Of a stretch of 29,801 nt of DNA, positions 14,046 to 21,769 are shown in pieces. Position numbers and translations under genes: made by a program. The notes beneath the pieces were generated by a model. It was not told the origin of the DNA. It did not search any database and worked only from the letters and a program-made list of their open reading frames with translations. The DNA is taken from positions 1 to 29,801 of the forward strand of contig JAEZYN010000075.1 in the NCBI GenBank assembly GCA_023419095.1, in the 5' to 3' direction. Numbering within the stretch: position 1 is the first letter of the stretch; each line of letters opens with the position of its first letter. Source of the stretch: Bacteroidota bacterium (GTDB lineage: Bacteria; Bacteroidota; Bacteroidia; Flavobacteriales; Weeksellaceae).

Positions 14046-16108
14046 TTTCTGTTTTTAAGCAAAATCCAGCCTTTAAAACTCACGGGCAATTGGGTGTCCG
14101 GTTCAATCCAGTTCAGGGTATACCAGTAGGTTCCCGTGGGTAATGGTCGGCCGCCTGAGTTTCCGTTCCAGATTAATTCGTTTTTAGGCGAAATATAAAC
14201 GGTTTTGCCCTGGCGGTCGAAAATGGTGATCACGACATCCTGTTTAATGTTAAGCTCGGTATAATCTAACACATCGTTTTTACCATCGCCATTTGGGGTT
14301 ATTACGTTCAGCAGATTAATGATTAAAAACTCTTTTTGAATAATTGCACACTTCAGGGAGTCCCTTAAATAAGCCACATGCACGCCGCGTGGAATATTTG
14401 TAAATACATTTGAATTCTGAAAATTAGTTCCATCCAGGGAGTATTCGTATGCAGGACTTCCACCAGCAGCGTAAATCGTAGCCGTGCCTCCCGCGACATC
14501 GATACTGGTGATCTGCGGCAGCGAAGAAGCTGAAACTGTCACCGATTGTGTTAATTTGCAGCCATTCGGCGTAGTGAGTTCTACGGTATATTCGCCAGCC
14601 GGTATTGAATCAACAGAACTTTCAGTGGCACCTTCAGAAATTACCGAACCGTCTTTCCGAAGCCATTTGTAGTACTGAAATCCGCTGCCCGCGTCAAGCG
14701 TGGTAGTTGCGTCCGGACAAATGGTTTTATCAACGAGTACGGTAGATTTTTTTGGTGTAAGAAATTCAATAAAACCACTTACTTCCGCACATGTCCCGCT
14801 TTTTATTTTGTAGTAAACCACGGTGTCAGCCGTATAGCTCCATTGGTTCGGCAAAGTAACCTGATGTGCTGCATCCTGAAAATACTGGACCTGAAAATAA
14901 GTCTGATAATTTGTTATAAACTCCGGATTCAGTTGCTGTAAGGACACTTCAATGGGCTTCCCGTCATTGTAGTTGCAAAAACTTTTGGCGACAGTGAGAG
15001 GTTTTTCTGCAAATTCGATAATTCGTGAGCCTTTTAGCAGGCAGCCACTCAGCAAAATTTCTACGCTGTAAGTTCCGTTGCTGTTTTTATTACCGGGGAT
15101 AGTGAGTGTGGCATTGGTTTCAGCTGTGAGTATATTGCCGTCTTTAAACCACTGAAACGCGGTAGCACCGGGCGTGCTGGCATCCAAAGTAATATCAGTG
15201 CCCTCGCACAGCGCGGTGTTATCGGAAAAAAGCAGGTTTGTACCCAAATCTTTTTTGCCCGTAAAACTGCCAGCCTTCAGAAACACAGCCGAATCGTAGC
15301 GCCCGGTACGGTCATTACCAAAAAGTCTGTCTGCAACCACCAGTTTTATATGGTATGTTTCGCCCGATACTACGTCAGCCTGGGCTGTTAAAACTTTAGT
15401 TTCACCATTAAATCCGGTCGGACTGTCAAGATGAGAGCGGTACGGATCATTATTAAAAGTACCGAAATACTCCACATTGCTGGCGCAGCCTATCGCGGCA
15501 TTAATTGTCTGGCTGGTAACCGGTTGTGTAGTGCCCGGAACCAGTGCGATATTGGTATACGGATCGCTGGATCCTGCTTTTTTTATGAGAAATACAAATG
15601 CATCCGGATAATTACAGTTCGTGTCAAAATATTCTTCCGACAGAAACATATATTCGAAGCTAATGCCTGTGGTATTGCTTGGTGTAAAGTCAAATTCGAG
15701 TACGGTGGAGTTGAGATATTCGCTGACCGGAACACCTAATGCATCTGCAAGATCCTGATCACCGCTCCAGTTGCTGTCGGTATCATCCAACACATTATTT
15801 GTGGGCCTCGCGCTGTTCGGGCCGGGCGCTTTGAAGATTTCACCTGTGCTCAGAATTATTCCTTTATCAATATCAAAAGGTAATGTTCCTTTCTCGAAAT
15901 ATCCGTAACTAATCGGGTTGCTGCCGTAATCCTGCCAGCCTTTGGCGGAAACATTTGAGACAAAAATACAGCTTGAATTTTGGCTGCCGATCAATACATC
16001 GCGAACCAGTTCGTCCGGCGTTTTAGTGCTTACCGAAATATATTGCTGCGCGCTTATGGCTGCGAATAACAGTGAAAACCAAAAGCTGAGGATTTTTCTC
16101 AAGTACAT
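14042..16108 (-). CDS. T9SS-exported surface protein with choice-of-anchor L and gliding-type C-terminal sorting domain
   Basis: A 688-residue secreted protein. Signal peptide MYLRKILSFWFSLLFAAISA is followed by a choice-of-anchor L region (about 30-300), marked by GYFEKGTLPFDIDKGIILST and FEYMFLSEEYFDTNCNYPDA. Ig-like repeats follow, including two segments that begin LCEGTDITLDAS and ICPDATTTLDAG. The last ~85 residues, opening ITPNGDGKNDVLDY and containing ITIFDRQGKTVY and GRPLPTGTYWY, form the type B sorting domain (gliding motility-associated C-terminal domain) that sends proteins through the type IX system. The frame is open to 16207, but that longer start would overlap tsf and read through the tsf terminator hairpin; Met at 16108 begins a proper signal peptide just after a TACTTTTG box. 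The partner on the surface is unknown; PorP/SprF-type genes are not adjacent. Confidence 0.92.
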   Translation of the reverse strand: MYLRKILSFWFSLLFAAISAQQYISVSTKTPDELVRDVLIGSQNSSCIFVSNVSAKGWQDYGSNPISYGYFEKGTLPFDIDKGIILSTGEIFKAPGPNSARPTNNVLDDTDSNWSGDQDLADALGVPVSEYLNSTVLEFDFTPSNTTGISFEYMFLSEEYFDTNCNYPDAFVFLIKKAGSSDPYTNIALVPGTTQPVTSQTINAAIGCASNVEYFGTFNNDPYRSHLDSPTGFNGETKVLTAQADVVSGETYHIKLVVADRLFGNDRTGRYDSAVFLKAGSFTGKKDLGTNLLFSDNTALCEGTDITLDASTPGATAFQWFKDGNILTAETNATLTIPGNKNSNGTYSVEILLSGCLLKGSRIIEFAEKPLTVAKSFCNYNDGKPIEVSLQQLNPEFITNYQTYFQVQYFQDAAHQVTLPNQWSYTADTVVYYKIKSGTCAEVSGFIEFLTPKKSTVLVDKTICPDATTTLDAGSGFQYYKWLRKDGSVISEGATESSVDSIPAGEYTVELTTPNGCKLTQSVTVSASSLPQITSIDVAGGTATIYAAGGSPAYEYSLDGTNFQNSNVFTNIPRGVHVAYLRDSLKCAIIQKEFLIINLLNVITPNGDGKNDVLDYTELNIKQDVVITIFDRQGKTVYISPKNELIWNGNSGGRPLPTGTYWYTLNWIEPDTQLPVSFKGWILLKNRN

Positions 16109-16122
16109 AAGATTGTGGGCTG

Positions 16123-16130
16123 CAAAAGTA
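16123..16130 (-). promoter_or_regulatory. -7 promoter box of the T9SS cargo gene
   Basis: On the minus strand TACTTTTG matches TAnnTTTG and ends 14 bases before the ATG at 16108. It lies just after the T-tract of the tsf terminator; the only upstream TTTG (16142-16145) is 11 bases away, too close to be a standard -33 box. Confidence 0.55.
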
Positions 16131-16140
16131 GTCCTTTTTT

Positions 16141-16176
16141 GCAAAAAAAATCTCTTCCGCCAGTGCGGAAGAGATT
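16141..16176 (-). terminator. Rho-independent terminator of tsf
   Basis: A perfect 12-base inverted repeat AATCTCTTCCGC (16149-16160) / GCGGAAGAGATT (16165-16176) with a four-base loop is followed, reading on the minus strand, by eight T. It lies 24 bases after the tsf stop codon. Confidence 0.92.
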
Positions 16177-16199
16177 GATATTTGATCTTAGAATACAGA

Positions 16200-17021
16200 T
16201 TAAGCAAGGCTCACTCTGATGAAACCTACCACTTTCAAATCGTCGTTTACAGATTTCACGTACTCAGCTACAGAAAGTCCGCTGTCTTTGATGAAAGACT
16301 GGTGTACAAGGGTGTTGTCTTTGTAGAAACGCTGCATTTTACCTTTAAGGATGTTATCAATAATGTTTGCAGGCTTGCCTTCTTTTGTAAGGATTTCTCT
16401 TTCGATATCAAGCTCACGGTCAATAGTTTCCTGAGAAACCATAGTTTCATCCAATGCGATCGGGTTCATAGCAGCTACCTGCATTGAAACAGCTTTCGCA
16501 GCGTCAGCAGCACCGTCTACGTCCGCAGAAAGTGAAGTGATAGCAGCGATTTTGTTACCCGCGTGGATGTATGCACCAAGGTAAGGTCCTTCAATAGATT
16601 CGAAAGTACCAACTTCAATTTTCTCACCGATAACGCCAGTTTGCTCGATAAGTTTTTCAGCAACTGTAGATCCGCCGAACTCTGTCGCAAGAAATTCTTC
16701 TTTGGTTTTTCCAACAGCAAGGTCTGCCAATTCATGAGCTAATTTTACGAAGTCGTCATTTTTCGCAACGAAGTCAGTTTCACAGTTCAAAGCGATGATG
16801 GTTCCTTTGGTACGGTCCGCACTTACTTTAGCAATTACAGCACCTTCTGTAGATTCTCTGTCAGCTCTGTTAGCGGCAACTTTCTGGCCTTTTTTTCTTA
16901 AAACTTCGATGGCTTTATCGAAATCGCCTTCAGCTTCTACCAAAGCTTTTTTGCAGTCCATCATTCCTGCGCCTGTGATGTTTCTCAATTTAGCTACGTC
17001 TGCAGCACCTGGTGTATACAT
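16200..17021 (-). CDS. tsf: Translation elongation factor Ts
   Basis: EF-Ts is the nucleotide exchange factor that regenerates EF-Tu-GTP. The 273-residue protein shows the N-terminal UBA-like module (AADVAKLRNITGAGMMDCKKALVEA) and TDF at residues 82-84 (CETDFVAKNDDF), whose Phe is inserted into EF-Tu. The core domain and the C-terminal module with QRFYKDNTLVHQSFIKD follow. Most bacteria keep tsf behind rpsB; here the upstream minus-strand side holds an opposing gene at 17163-17741 and no rpsB is in the window. The gene has its own -7 box (17080-17087) and its own strong terminator, so it looks monocistronic. Confidence 0.97.
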   Translation of the reverse strand: MYTPGAADVAKLRNITGAGMMDCKKALVEAEGDFDKAIEVLRKKGQKVAANRADRESTEGAVIAKVSADRTKGTIIALNCETDFVAKNDDFVKLAHELADLAVGKTKEEFLATEFGGSTVAEKLIEQTGVIGEKIEVGTFESIEGPYLGAYIHAGNKIAAITSLSADVDGAADAAKAVSMQVAAMNPIALDETMVSQETIDRELDIEREILTKEGKPANIIDNILKGKMQRFYKDNTLVHQSFIKDSGLSVAEYVKSVNDDLKVVGFIRVSLA

Positions 17022-17079
17022 AAATTTTGATTTTTTATATTTAAAAATTTCCTATTTTTAGCTTAGTTTTTAAGCGTTG

Positions 17080-17087
17080 CAAAGATA
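17080..17087 (-). promoter_or_regulatory. -7 promoter box of tsf
   Basis: On the minus strand TATCTTTG matches TAnnTTTG. It lies 58 bases before the tsf ATG, giving a leader of about 55 nucleotides. I see no clear TTTG/TTG at the expected upstream distance. Confidence 0.5.
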
Positions 17088-17162
17088 ATAAATTCCACAT
17101 AAACTAAAAAGAAGATTTCTGCGTTATAGCTAAAATTTAAATACCTAAAAATCACAACTTTA

Positions 17163-17741
17163 ATGGCTAAATACTTCTATTTTATTTTTTTTCTGGCATC
17201 AGTTTTCGTGTGTGGGCAGTCGAAATATACAGCCGCGCAAGTAGAGAAGAGTTCGGATCCGCAGGTTATTGCCAATTTCGTAAAATTTAACCCAAACCAC
17301 CCAAAAACACCCGAGTTTAAACGGAAGTTGCTCGCTGTGATAAACAACGACAAACCTTCCGGCGCGAAGGCGGCAGCCGCAAAACCCGTCGTAAAGCCGA
17401 TAAGTACCGCAAAACTGAAAACGGCCATTAAAAAGGACGTTGCAAAAGACGGCTCAAACGATAAGAACAAGAAAACCGCTGAGTTGCTGACTCACTTATT
17501 CAATACAGATCCAAACAGCAAAAACGCATACGTGCAGATCATAAACCGCTCGAAATGCAACCTTATTGTTAAAATCAGCGGCAAAAAATTCTATAATCTG
17601 GATGTTCCGGCCAAAAACCAAAACTATATTTTGGTTGATAAAGGCAGTTATACGCTCACTACTTCAGTTTGTGACGCGAAATATTCGTCGGTTAAAAATA
17701 TTAATAAAGATATTGTAGTAACGCTGAACGCACCAAAATAG
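17163..17741 (+). CDS. Secreted protein of unknown function with basic Ala/Lys linker
   Basis: A 192-residue protein with signal peptide MAKYFYFIFFLASVFVCGQ. The next ~40 residues form a small helical part (SSDPQVIANFVKFNPNHPKT). A low-complexity Lys/Ala/Pro linker follows at about 60-105, then a conserved-looking C-terminal domain with AYVQIINRSKCNLIVKISG and two Cys about 50 residues apart that may form a disulphide. I recall a Weeksellaceae family like this (possibly DUF6759) but cannot confirm it, and no function is known to me. It is divergent from tsf across 141 AT-rich bases. Its TAG stop directly abuts the stop of trmN6 on the other strand, with no bases between and no terminator. Confidence 0.8.
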   Translation: MAKYFYFIFFLASVFVCGQSKYTAAQVEKSSDPQVIANFVKFNPNHPKTPEFKRKLLAVINNDKPSGAKAAAAKPVVKPISTAKLKTAIKKDVAKDGSNDKNKKTAELLTHLFNTDPNSKNAYVQIINRSKCNLIVKISGKKFYNLDVPAKNQNYILVDKGSYTLTTSVCDAKYSSVKNINKDIVVTLNAPK

Positions 17742-18437
17742 TCAGCCAAAAATATGGAAATTTTCGGTCGCTTTTAAATATTGGTCCGAATACACCCGCG
17801 GCGATTTTTCGATTATAAATATTTCTTTACTTTCGGATTCGTTCAGGTTTTTTTTAAATTCCAGAATTGCGCGTTTCACCGAAGAGGATTCAATGCCAAA
17901 AATTTGAACTGTTCTCACCAGAAACAGACCGTTTTCTTCCGCAATATTTTTAAAATTGAACACAGAAGTCCACGGAATAATGACACTGAACAAGCCGTTA
18001 TCGTGAAGAAATTGACTGCTTTTCGAAATTAAATCTTCAAATGTAAGTTCCTGCTGCTGCCTGGCAATAATATCTTTTCCAGATGCGTTTTTTTCAAAAT
18101 AGGGTGGATTGGAAATTATTAAATCAAATTTATCTTTTGGTTGAAACGTTTTAAAATCCTGAGTAAATATTGAAAGTCTGTCGTAGTAAGGTGAATTGTC
18201 AAAATTTTCGCGTGCGAGTTCAGCGGCAAGCGAATTAAAATCAATGGCAGCAATTGTCGCCGCACAGTTTCGCTGTGCGGTCATGAGAGAGATCAAGCCG
18301 GTTCCGGTGCCTACTTCCAAAATATTGCGCGCACTTTCTACATTCGCAAGCGCGCCCAGTAAAACACCATCTGTTCCTACGCGGAAAACGTCAGGATGTT
18401 GGTTTATTGCAAATTTTTGGAATCGGAAAGGTTTCAC
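17742..18437 (-). CDS. tRNA1(Val) (adenine37-N6)-methyltransferase TrmN6-like
   Basis: A 231-residue class I SAM methyltransferase of the YfiC/TrmN6 group, which methylates N6 of A37 in a valine tRNA in E. coli. SAM motif I is EVGTGTGLIS (41-50) and the amino-methyltransferase motif IV is NPPY (110-113) in DLIISNPPYFE. The N-terminal PFRFQKFAINQHPDVFRVGTDG segment is typical of the group. The start is GTG at 18437: the frame is closed just upstream by the TAA of the histidine kinase gene, which lies in the same frame 15 bases away, and no ATG is available. It is the last gene of the ribE - kinase - trmN6 operon. The substrate tRNA is inferred from family. Confidence 0.88.
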   Translation of the reverse strand: MKPFRFQKFAINQHPDVFRVGTDGVLLGALANVESARNILEVGTGTGLISLMTAQRNCAATIAAIDFNSLAAELARENFDNSPYYDRLSIFTQDFKTFQPKDKFDLIISNPPYFEKNASGKDIIARQQQELTFEDLISKSSQFLHDNGLFSVIIPWTSVFNFKNIAEENGLFLVRTVQIFGIESSSVKRAILEFKKNLNESESKEIFIIEKSPRVYSDQYLKATENFHIFG

Positions 18438-18449
18438 GGAAACAGAAAA

Positions 18450-19904
18450 TTAAAGATTTGTGGGCATGTGGATGGTGAATTTGCTTCCTTTCCCAACCTC
18501 AGATTTCACTGAAATTTCGCCTCTGTAATCTTCTACCATTTTTCTTACCATCGTAAGTCCAAGCCCGGTTCCGCCGCTTTTGCTCGTGAAGTTTGGTTCA
18601 AAAATCCTGTCGTAAAGCTCTTCCGGAATTCCGGTACCGTTGTCTTCAACGCTGATGATTACTCTGCGTTGCAGCTGTTCTACGTCGACATTGATAATGC
18701 TCTCGTTCCCTTCAATGCGTGCCTGCCGTGCATTTGCCACGAGATTGGTCACAATGCGTGACAGGTAGATCTTGTCCATCTCTACCATGATTTCACTTTT
18801 GTTACTGTGGAAATAGATGCTCTGATCGCTGAAAACGTTGATAATGGTTCTGATTTCTTTATTAATGTCGAAAACCTCATTGTTTTTTTCCGGAAGCTGT
18901 GCAAACTGTGAAAATGCATTTGCCACTGTGGCCACCAAATCGATCTGATCGACCAACGTTTTGCTGAGTGTTTTCACCTTTTCGTGCACCTCAGGATCCT
19001 GCGGATCGAACTTTCTTTCAAAATTCTGAATGGTGAGTTTCATCGGCGTAAGCGGATTTTTCACCTCGTGCGCTACCTGTTTCGCCATTTCGCGCCAGGC
19101 TTCCTCTTTTTCTTTAAAACTCAGCCTTTCCTTTTGCTCCTTGATCTGCAAAATCATCTTGTTGTACGCTTTTACCAATTGATTCAGCTCATCATTCTGA
19201 TAATACCGGATCGGCTGCGGTTCATTTTCAAAAAGCGTGATTCTGTTGATCATTTCCGAAAACTTGGTGACTGCGTTTGTAAGGTTTTTTGAAATAATCC
19301 AGCTCAGCCAGACCGCAAGTAAAATAATTAAAAGATTGACAATCAGTATATAATTCAGATATTTGTTAAAAACACTGAAATAGGTGCTGTCATTATGGTA
19401 ATAGGGAAAAAACACGATGCCGATTGGCTGCAGCATGTTGTTTTTCAATATTGTGTAGGAAGAGGTGACGTTGGCATCAATGCTTTGGTCATAAGTATGA
19501 ACGTCGATGCGGCCATCCTCTTTTAATATTTGGTTTACCAGAGAAAGCGGTAGTTTCTTTTCGGCAATCAGGTTGATGTCTTTGTTTGAAATGAGGAAAT
19601 TGCCCTGCAAATCATAAATAATGATGTCCTGATTATTAATATCTGCGATTTCAAAAATATCGTTCGCCAATACCTTTGGCAGATCCTGCGCCGATACCTG
19701 AACGTGGCTTACCGCATAGTCCAGCGCGGACATAAGCGCTTCTGATTTCTTCTGAAGGTCTGTGCGGCTCTGTTCAGTGGCGTTTTTTCTTAAAATAAAA
19801 AAGGAAACAATAGAAGAACTTACAATACTAAGCAGACAAATAATCAGGAATCCCCAAAAAACTTTGTTGCGTAAACTGTAACCTTTGTATTTAGAGAATG
19901 GCAT
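18450..19904 (-). CDS. Membrane sensor histidine kinase, NtrY-like
   Basis: A 484-residue kinase. A first membrane helix (about 14-38), an extracytoplasmic sensor region of ~140 residues (39-180) and a second helix (about 182-206) are followed by a HAMP-type linker (207-255). The dimerisation box AKQVAHEVKNPLTPMKLTIQ has phospho-accepting His279, and the catalytic domain carries the N box (VTNLVANARQA), G1 (EDNGTGIPEE) and G2 (SGGTGLGLTMVRKMV). The VAHEVKNPLTPMKLTIQ form is that of NtrY-type kinases. No response regulator is in the window, so its partner is unknown. Its start overlaps the end of ribE by 14 bases and trmN6 begins 12 bases after it, so it is translated from the ribE message. 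The signal it senses cannot be read from the sequence. Confidence 0.92.
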   Translation of the reverse strand: MPFSKYKGYSLRNKVFWGFLIICLLSIVSSSIVSFFILRKNATEQSRTDLQKKSEALMSALDYAVSHVQVSAQDLPKVLANDIFEIADINNQDIIIYDLQGNFLISNKDINLIAEKKLPLSLVNQILKEDGRIDVHTYDQSIDANVTSSYTILKNNMLQPIGIVFFPYYHNDSTYFSVFNKYLNYILIVNLLIILLAVWLSWIISKNLTNAVTKFSEMINRITLFENEPQPIRYYQNDELNQLVKAYNKMILQIKEQKERLSFKEKEEAWREMAKQVAHEVKNPLTPMKLTIQNFERKFDPQDPEVHEKVKTLSKTLVDQIDLVATVANAFSQFAQLPEKNNEVFDINKEIRTIINVFSDQSIYFHSNKSEIMVEMDKIYLSRIVTNLVANARQARIEGNESIINVDVEQLQRRVIISVEDNGTGIPEELYDRIFEPNFTSKSGGTGLGLTMVRKMVEDYRGEISVKSEVGKGSKFTIHMPTNL

Positions 19905-20487
19905 TATTTTTCAGCAGTTTCGTTACATACTTCCCGATGATATCGAATTCCAGATTTAAAACTTCACCCACTTTTAAATTTTTCATATTCGTAAACTCCC
20001 ATGTGTAGGGAATTATGGCTACCGAAAATTCGCCGGCACTGCTCGATGCTACCGTAAGACTGATGCCGTTAACAGTAATTGAGCCCTGCGCTACAGTGGT
20101 GTAATCTCCTGTTTCGCTGTATTTAATGGTAATGAGGTAACTTCCGTTCTGGTCTTCGATGCTCAGCACGGTGCCTATTTGGTCCACATGTCCCTGCACA
20201 ATGTGCCCGTCGAGTCTTCCATCCATCTTCAAACAGCGTTCCAAATTAACCTCGGTACCTTCTTTCCATTGTATCAGATTAGTCTTTTCAAGTGTTTCTG
20301 CGATGGCTGACACTCGATATTTGTCATCTGAAATTTCGACGACGGTAAGGCAGCAGCCGTTATGCGCCAGGCTCTGGTCAATTTTTAATTCGGTGGTAAA
20401 CGGACAACTGAGTGTAAAATCAATATTATCGCCTCGGCGCTCCATTTTTTGCACTGTGCCCGTGGCTTCTATTATTCCGGTAAACAT
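19891..20487 (-). CDS. ribE: Riboflavin synthase alpha subunit
   Basis: This enzyme dismutates two molecules of 6,7-dimethyl-8-ribityllumazine to riboflavin. The 198-residue protein has the two tandem lumazine-binding repeats: the first from MFTGIIEATGTV with NGCCLTVVE, the second from GHIVQGHVDQIGTV with NGISLTVAS. It contributes flavin used by MurB-type and other flavoproteins. The 3' end overlaps the histidine kinase start by 14 bases, which makes it the first gene of a three-gene operon; it is divergent from pdxA. I found no FMN riboswitch in the 105 bases upstream. The symbol ribE is used as in many genomes; ribC is a synonym elsewhere. Confidence 0.95.
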   Translation of the reverse strand: MFTGIIEATGTVQKMERRGDNIDFTLSCPFTTELKIDQSLAHNGCCLTVVEISDDKYRVSAIAETLEKTNLIQWKEGTEVNLERCLKMDGRLDGHIVQGHVDQIGTVLSIEDQNGSYLITIKYSETGDYTTVAQGSITVNGISLTVASSSAGEFSVAIIPYTWEFTNMKNLKVGEVLNLEFDIIGKYVTKLLKNNAIL

Positions 20488-20550
20488 AGAGTAATTTTTA
20501 GAGAGAAGTTATATCTGCTGAATTTCACATTCGGTACAATCTAAATTTCC

Positions 20551-20558
20551 TAAATTTG
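20551..20558 (+). promoter_or_regulatory. -7 promoter box of pdxA
   Basis: TAAATTTG matches TAnnTTTG and lies 34 bases before the pdxA ATG. A clear -33 TTTG is missing in the expected region. The ribE-pdxA gap shows no convincing box for the minus-strand gene. Confidence 0.45.
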
Positions 20559-20592
20559 TGAAATTCTAATATTTGTTCAAAGATAATCAAAA

Positions 20593-21684
20593 ATGAGTTC
20601 CAGAAGCCATAAAGTAAGAGTAGGTATTTCTATTGGTGATTTTAATGGTATCGGCCCAGAAATCATCATGAAATCGCTGAAAGATAAAAGCATCACCGAT
20701 TTTTTCACACCTGTTATCTTCGGTTCTGGGAAACTTTTTACCTATCAGAAGAATATTTTTAAGCTTCAGCTCAATTTCCACTATATCAATGAGGCTTCGC
20801 AGGCCCAGGGAGATAAGATCAATATGGTGAATCTGTCAAAAGACAATGTCACCGTAGAACTCGGCAAGCCTTCAGAAGAATCTACACGTATGGCGATAGA
20901 ATCCCTCGAAGCAGCCACGGAAGCTTTAATGAAAGGCGACATTGATGTCCTGGTGACCGCGCCAATCAATAAAGATGAAATGATGAAGTATGGTTTTGAA
21001 CATGCAGGCCACACCGGTTATTTTGAAGAGAAATTCCAGCGAAAAGGGCTGATGTTTTTGGTGACTGATGACCTTAAAGTAGCTGTATCAACGCATCACA
21101 TACCGATAGCTAAAGTCGCCGAAGATATATCGAAAGAGAAAATAAAAAAGCAGATCAAAATTTTGAATCAGTCTTTGATTGAAGATTTTCAGGTCACGCT
21201 TCCGAAAATTGCTGTTTTGGGTTTAAATCCGCATGCCGGCGATGGCGGAGTGATAGGCACTGAAGAAATTGATATCATAACACCAGCCATTAAAGAAGTG
21301 TATGACAACGGTGTACTGGCATTCGGTCCGTATCCCGCAGATAGTTTTTTTCAGCCGCAGAAGTATGGAGCTTTTGATGCAGTACTGGCGATGTACCACG
21401 ATCAGGGATTAGCGCCATTTAAGACACTGGCTTATGAAGACGGTGTAAATTATACGGCCGGCTTGCCTTTCATACGAACGTCACCGGATCATGGTGTGGC
21501 ATATGATATTGCTGGACAGAATCTTGCGGATGAACGCAGCTTTGTGGAGGCGATTTTCACGGCACTCAAAATATTCCGTAACCGTGAGGAATATAACGAC
21601 CTGATAACCAATCGTCTGAGGCCAAAACGCTCCGCTGTCAGCAATGGTGTCGATGAAGATTTGCCGCACGAAGATAATGCGTAA
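20593..21684 (+). CDS. pdxA: 4-hydroxythreonine-4-phosphate dehydrogenase PdxA
   Basis: PdxA oxidises 4-phosphohydroxy-L-threonine with NAD, feeding PdxJ in the DXP-dependent route to pyridoxal phosphate. The 363-residue protein is slightly longer than the E. coli enzyme, mainly by a ~20-residue polar tail (KRSAVSNGVDEDLPHEDNA). The three metal-binding His appear as His169 (STHHIPIAKV), His214 (GLNPHAGDGG) and His269 (MYHDQGLAPFK), spaced exactly as in E. coli (166, 211, 266). HAGHTGYFEE at about 137-146 is the substrate-binding signature. It starts the rightward series pdxA - DUF177 - rpmF - accB - accC, though each following unit seems to have its own promoter. The PLP it makes would serve the two aminotransferases encoded in this window. 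Confidence 0.96.
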   Translation: MSSRSHKVRVGISIGDFNGIGPEIIMKSLKDKSITDFFTPVIFGSGKLFTYQKNIFKLQLNFHYINEASQAQGDKINMVNLSKDNVTVELGKPSEESTRMAIESLEAATEALMKGDIDVLVTAPINKDEMMKYGFEHAGHTGYFEEKFQRKGLMFLVTDDLKVAVSTHHIPIAKVAEDISKEKIKKQIKILNQSLIEDFQVTLPKIAVLGLNPHAGDGGVIGTEEIDIITPAIKEVYDNGVLAFGPYPADSFFQPQKYGAFDAVLAMYHDQGLAPFKTLAYEDGVNYTAGLPFIRTSPDHGVAYDIAGQNLADERSFVEAIFTALKIFRNREEYNDLITNRLRPKRSAVSNGVDEDLPHEDNA

Positions 21685-21726
21685 CCGGCACCGAAAATTT
21701 CTGAGAATTTTTTGTTATCAGAAATA

Positions 21727-21757
21727 TTTGTAATATTAAAAAAAAAGCATATTTTTG
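21727..21757 (+). promoter_or_regulatory. Promoter of the DUF177 (yceD-like)-rpmF unit
   Basis: TTTG at 21727-21730, 19 bases, then TATTTTTG at 21750-21757 is an exact consensus match. An 8-base inverted repeat ATTTCTGA / TCAGAAAT (21697-21704 and 21718-21725) sits immediately upstream and may be an operator or a weak terminator of pdxA. The -7 box ends 12 bases before the ATG at 21770. Confidence 0.75.
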
Positions 21758-21769
21758 CACACTCATTTT

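Noticed and set aside
16109..16207. Longer N-terminus for the T9SS protein, starting at 16207
   Set aside because: It would overlap the tsf stop, read through the tsf terminator hairpin and put 33 residues before the signal peptide.
20488..20592. FMN riboswitch ahead of ribE
   Set aside because: The 105-base gap is AT-rich and lacks the conserved RFN-element helices and sequence blocks.
21755..21769. TTG start five codons upstream for the DUF177 protein
   Set aside because: The TTG is part of the -7 promoter box TATTTTTG and lies before any possible transcription start.
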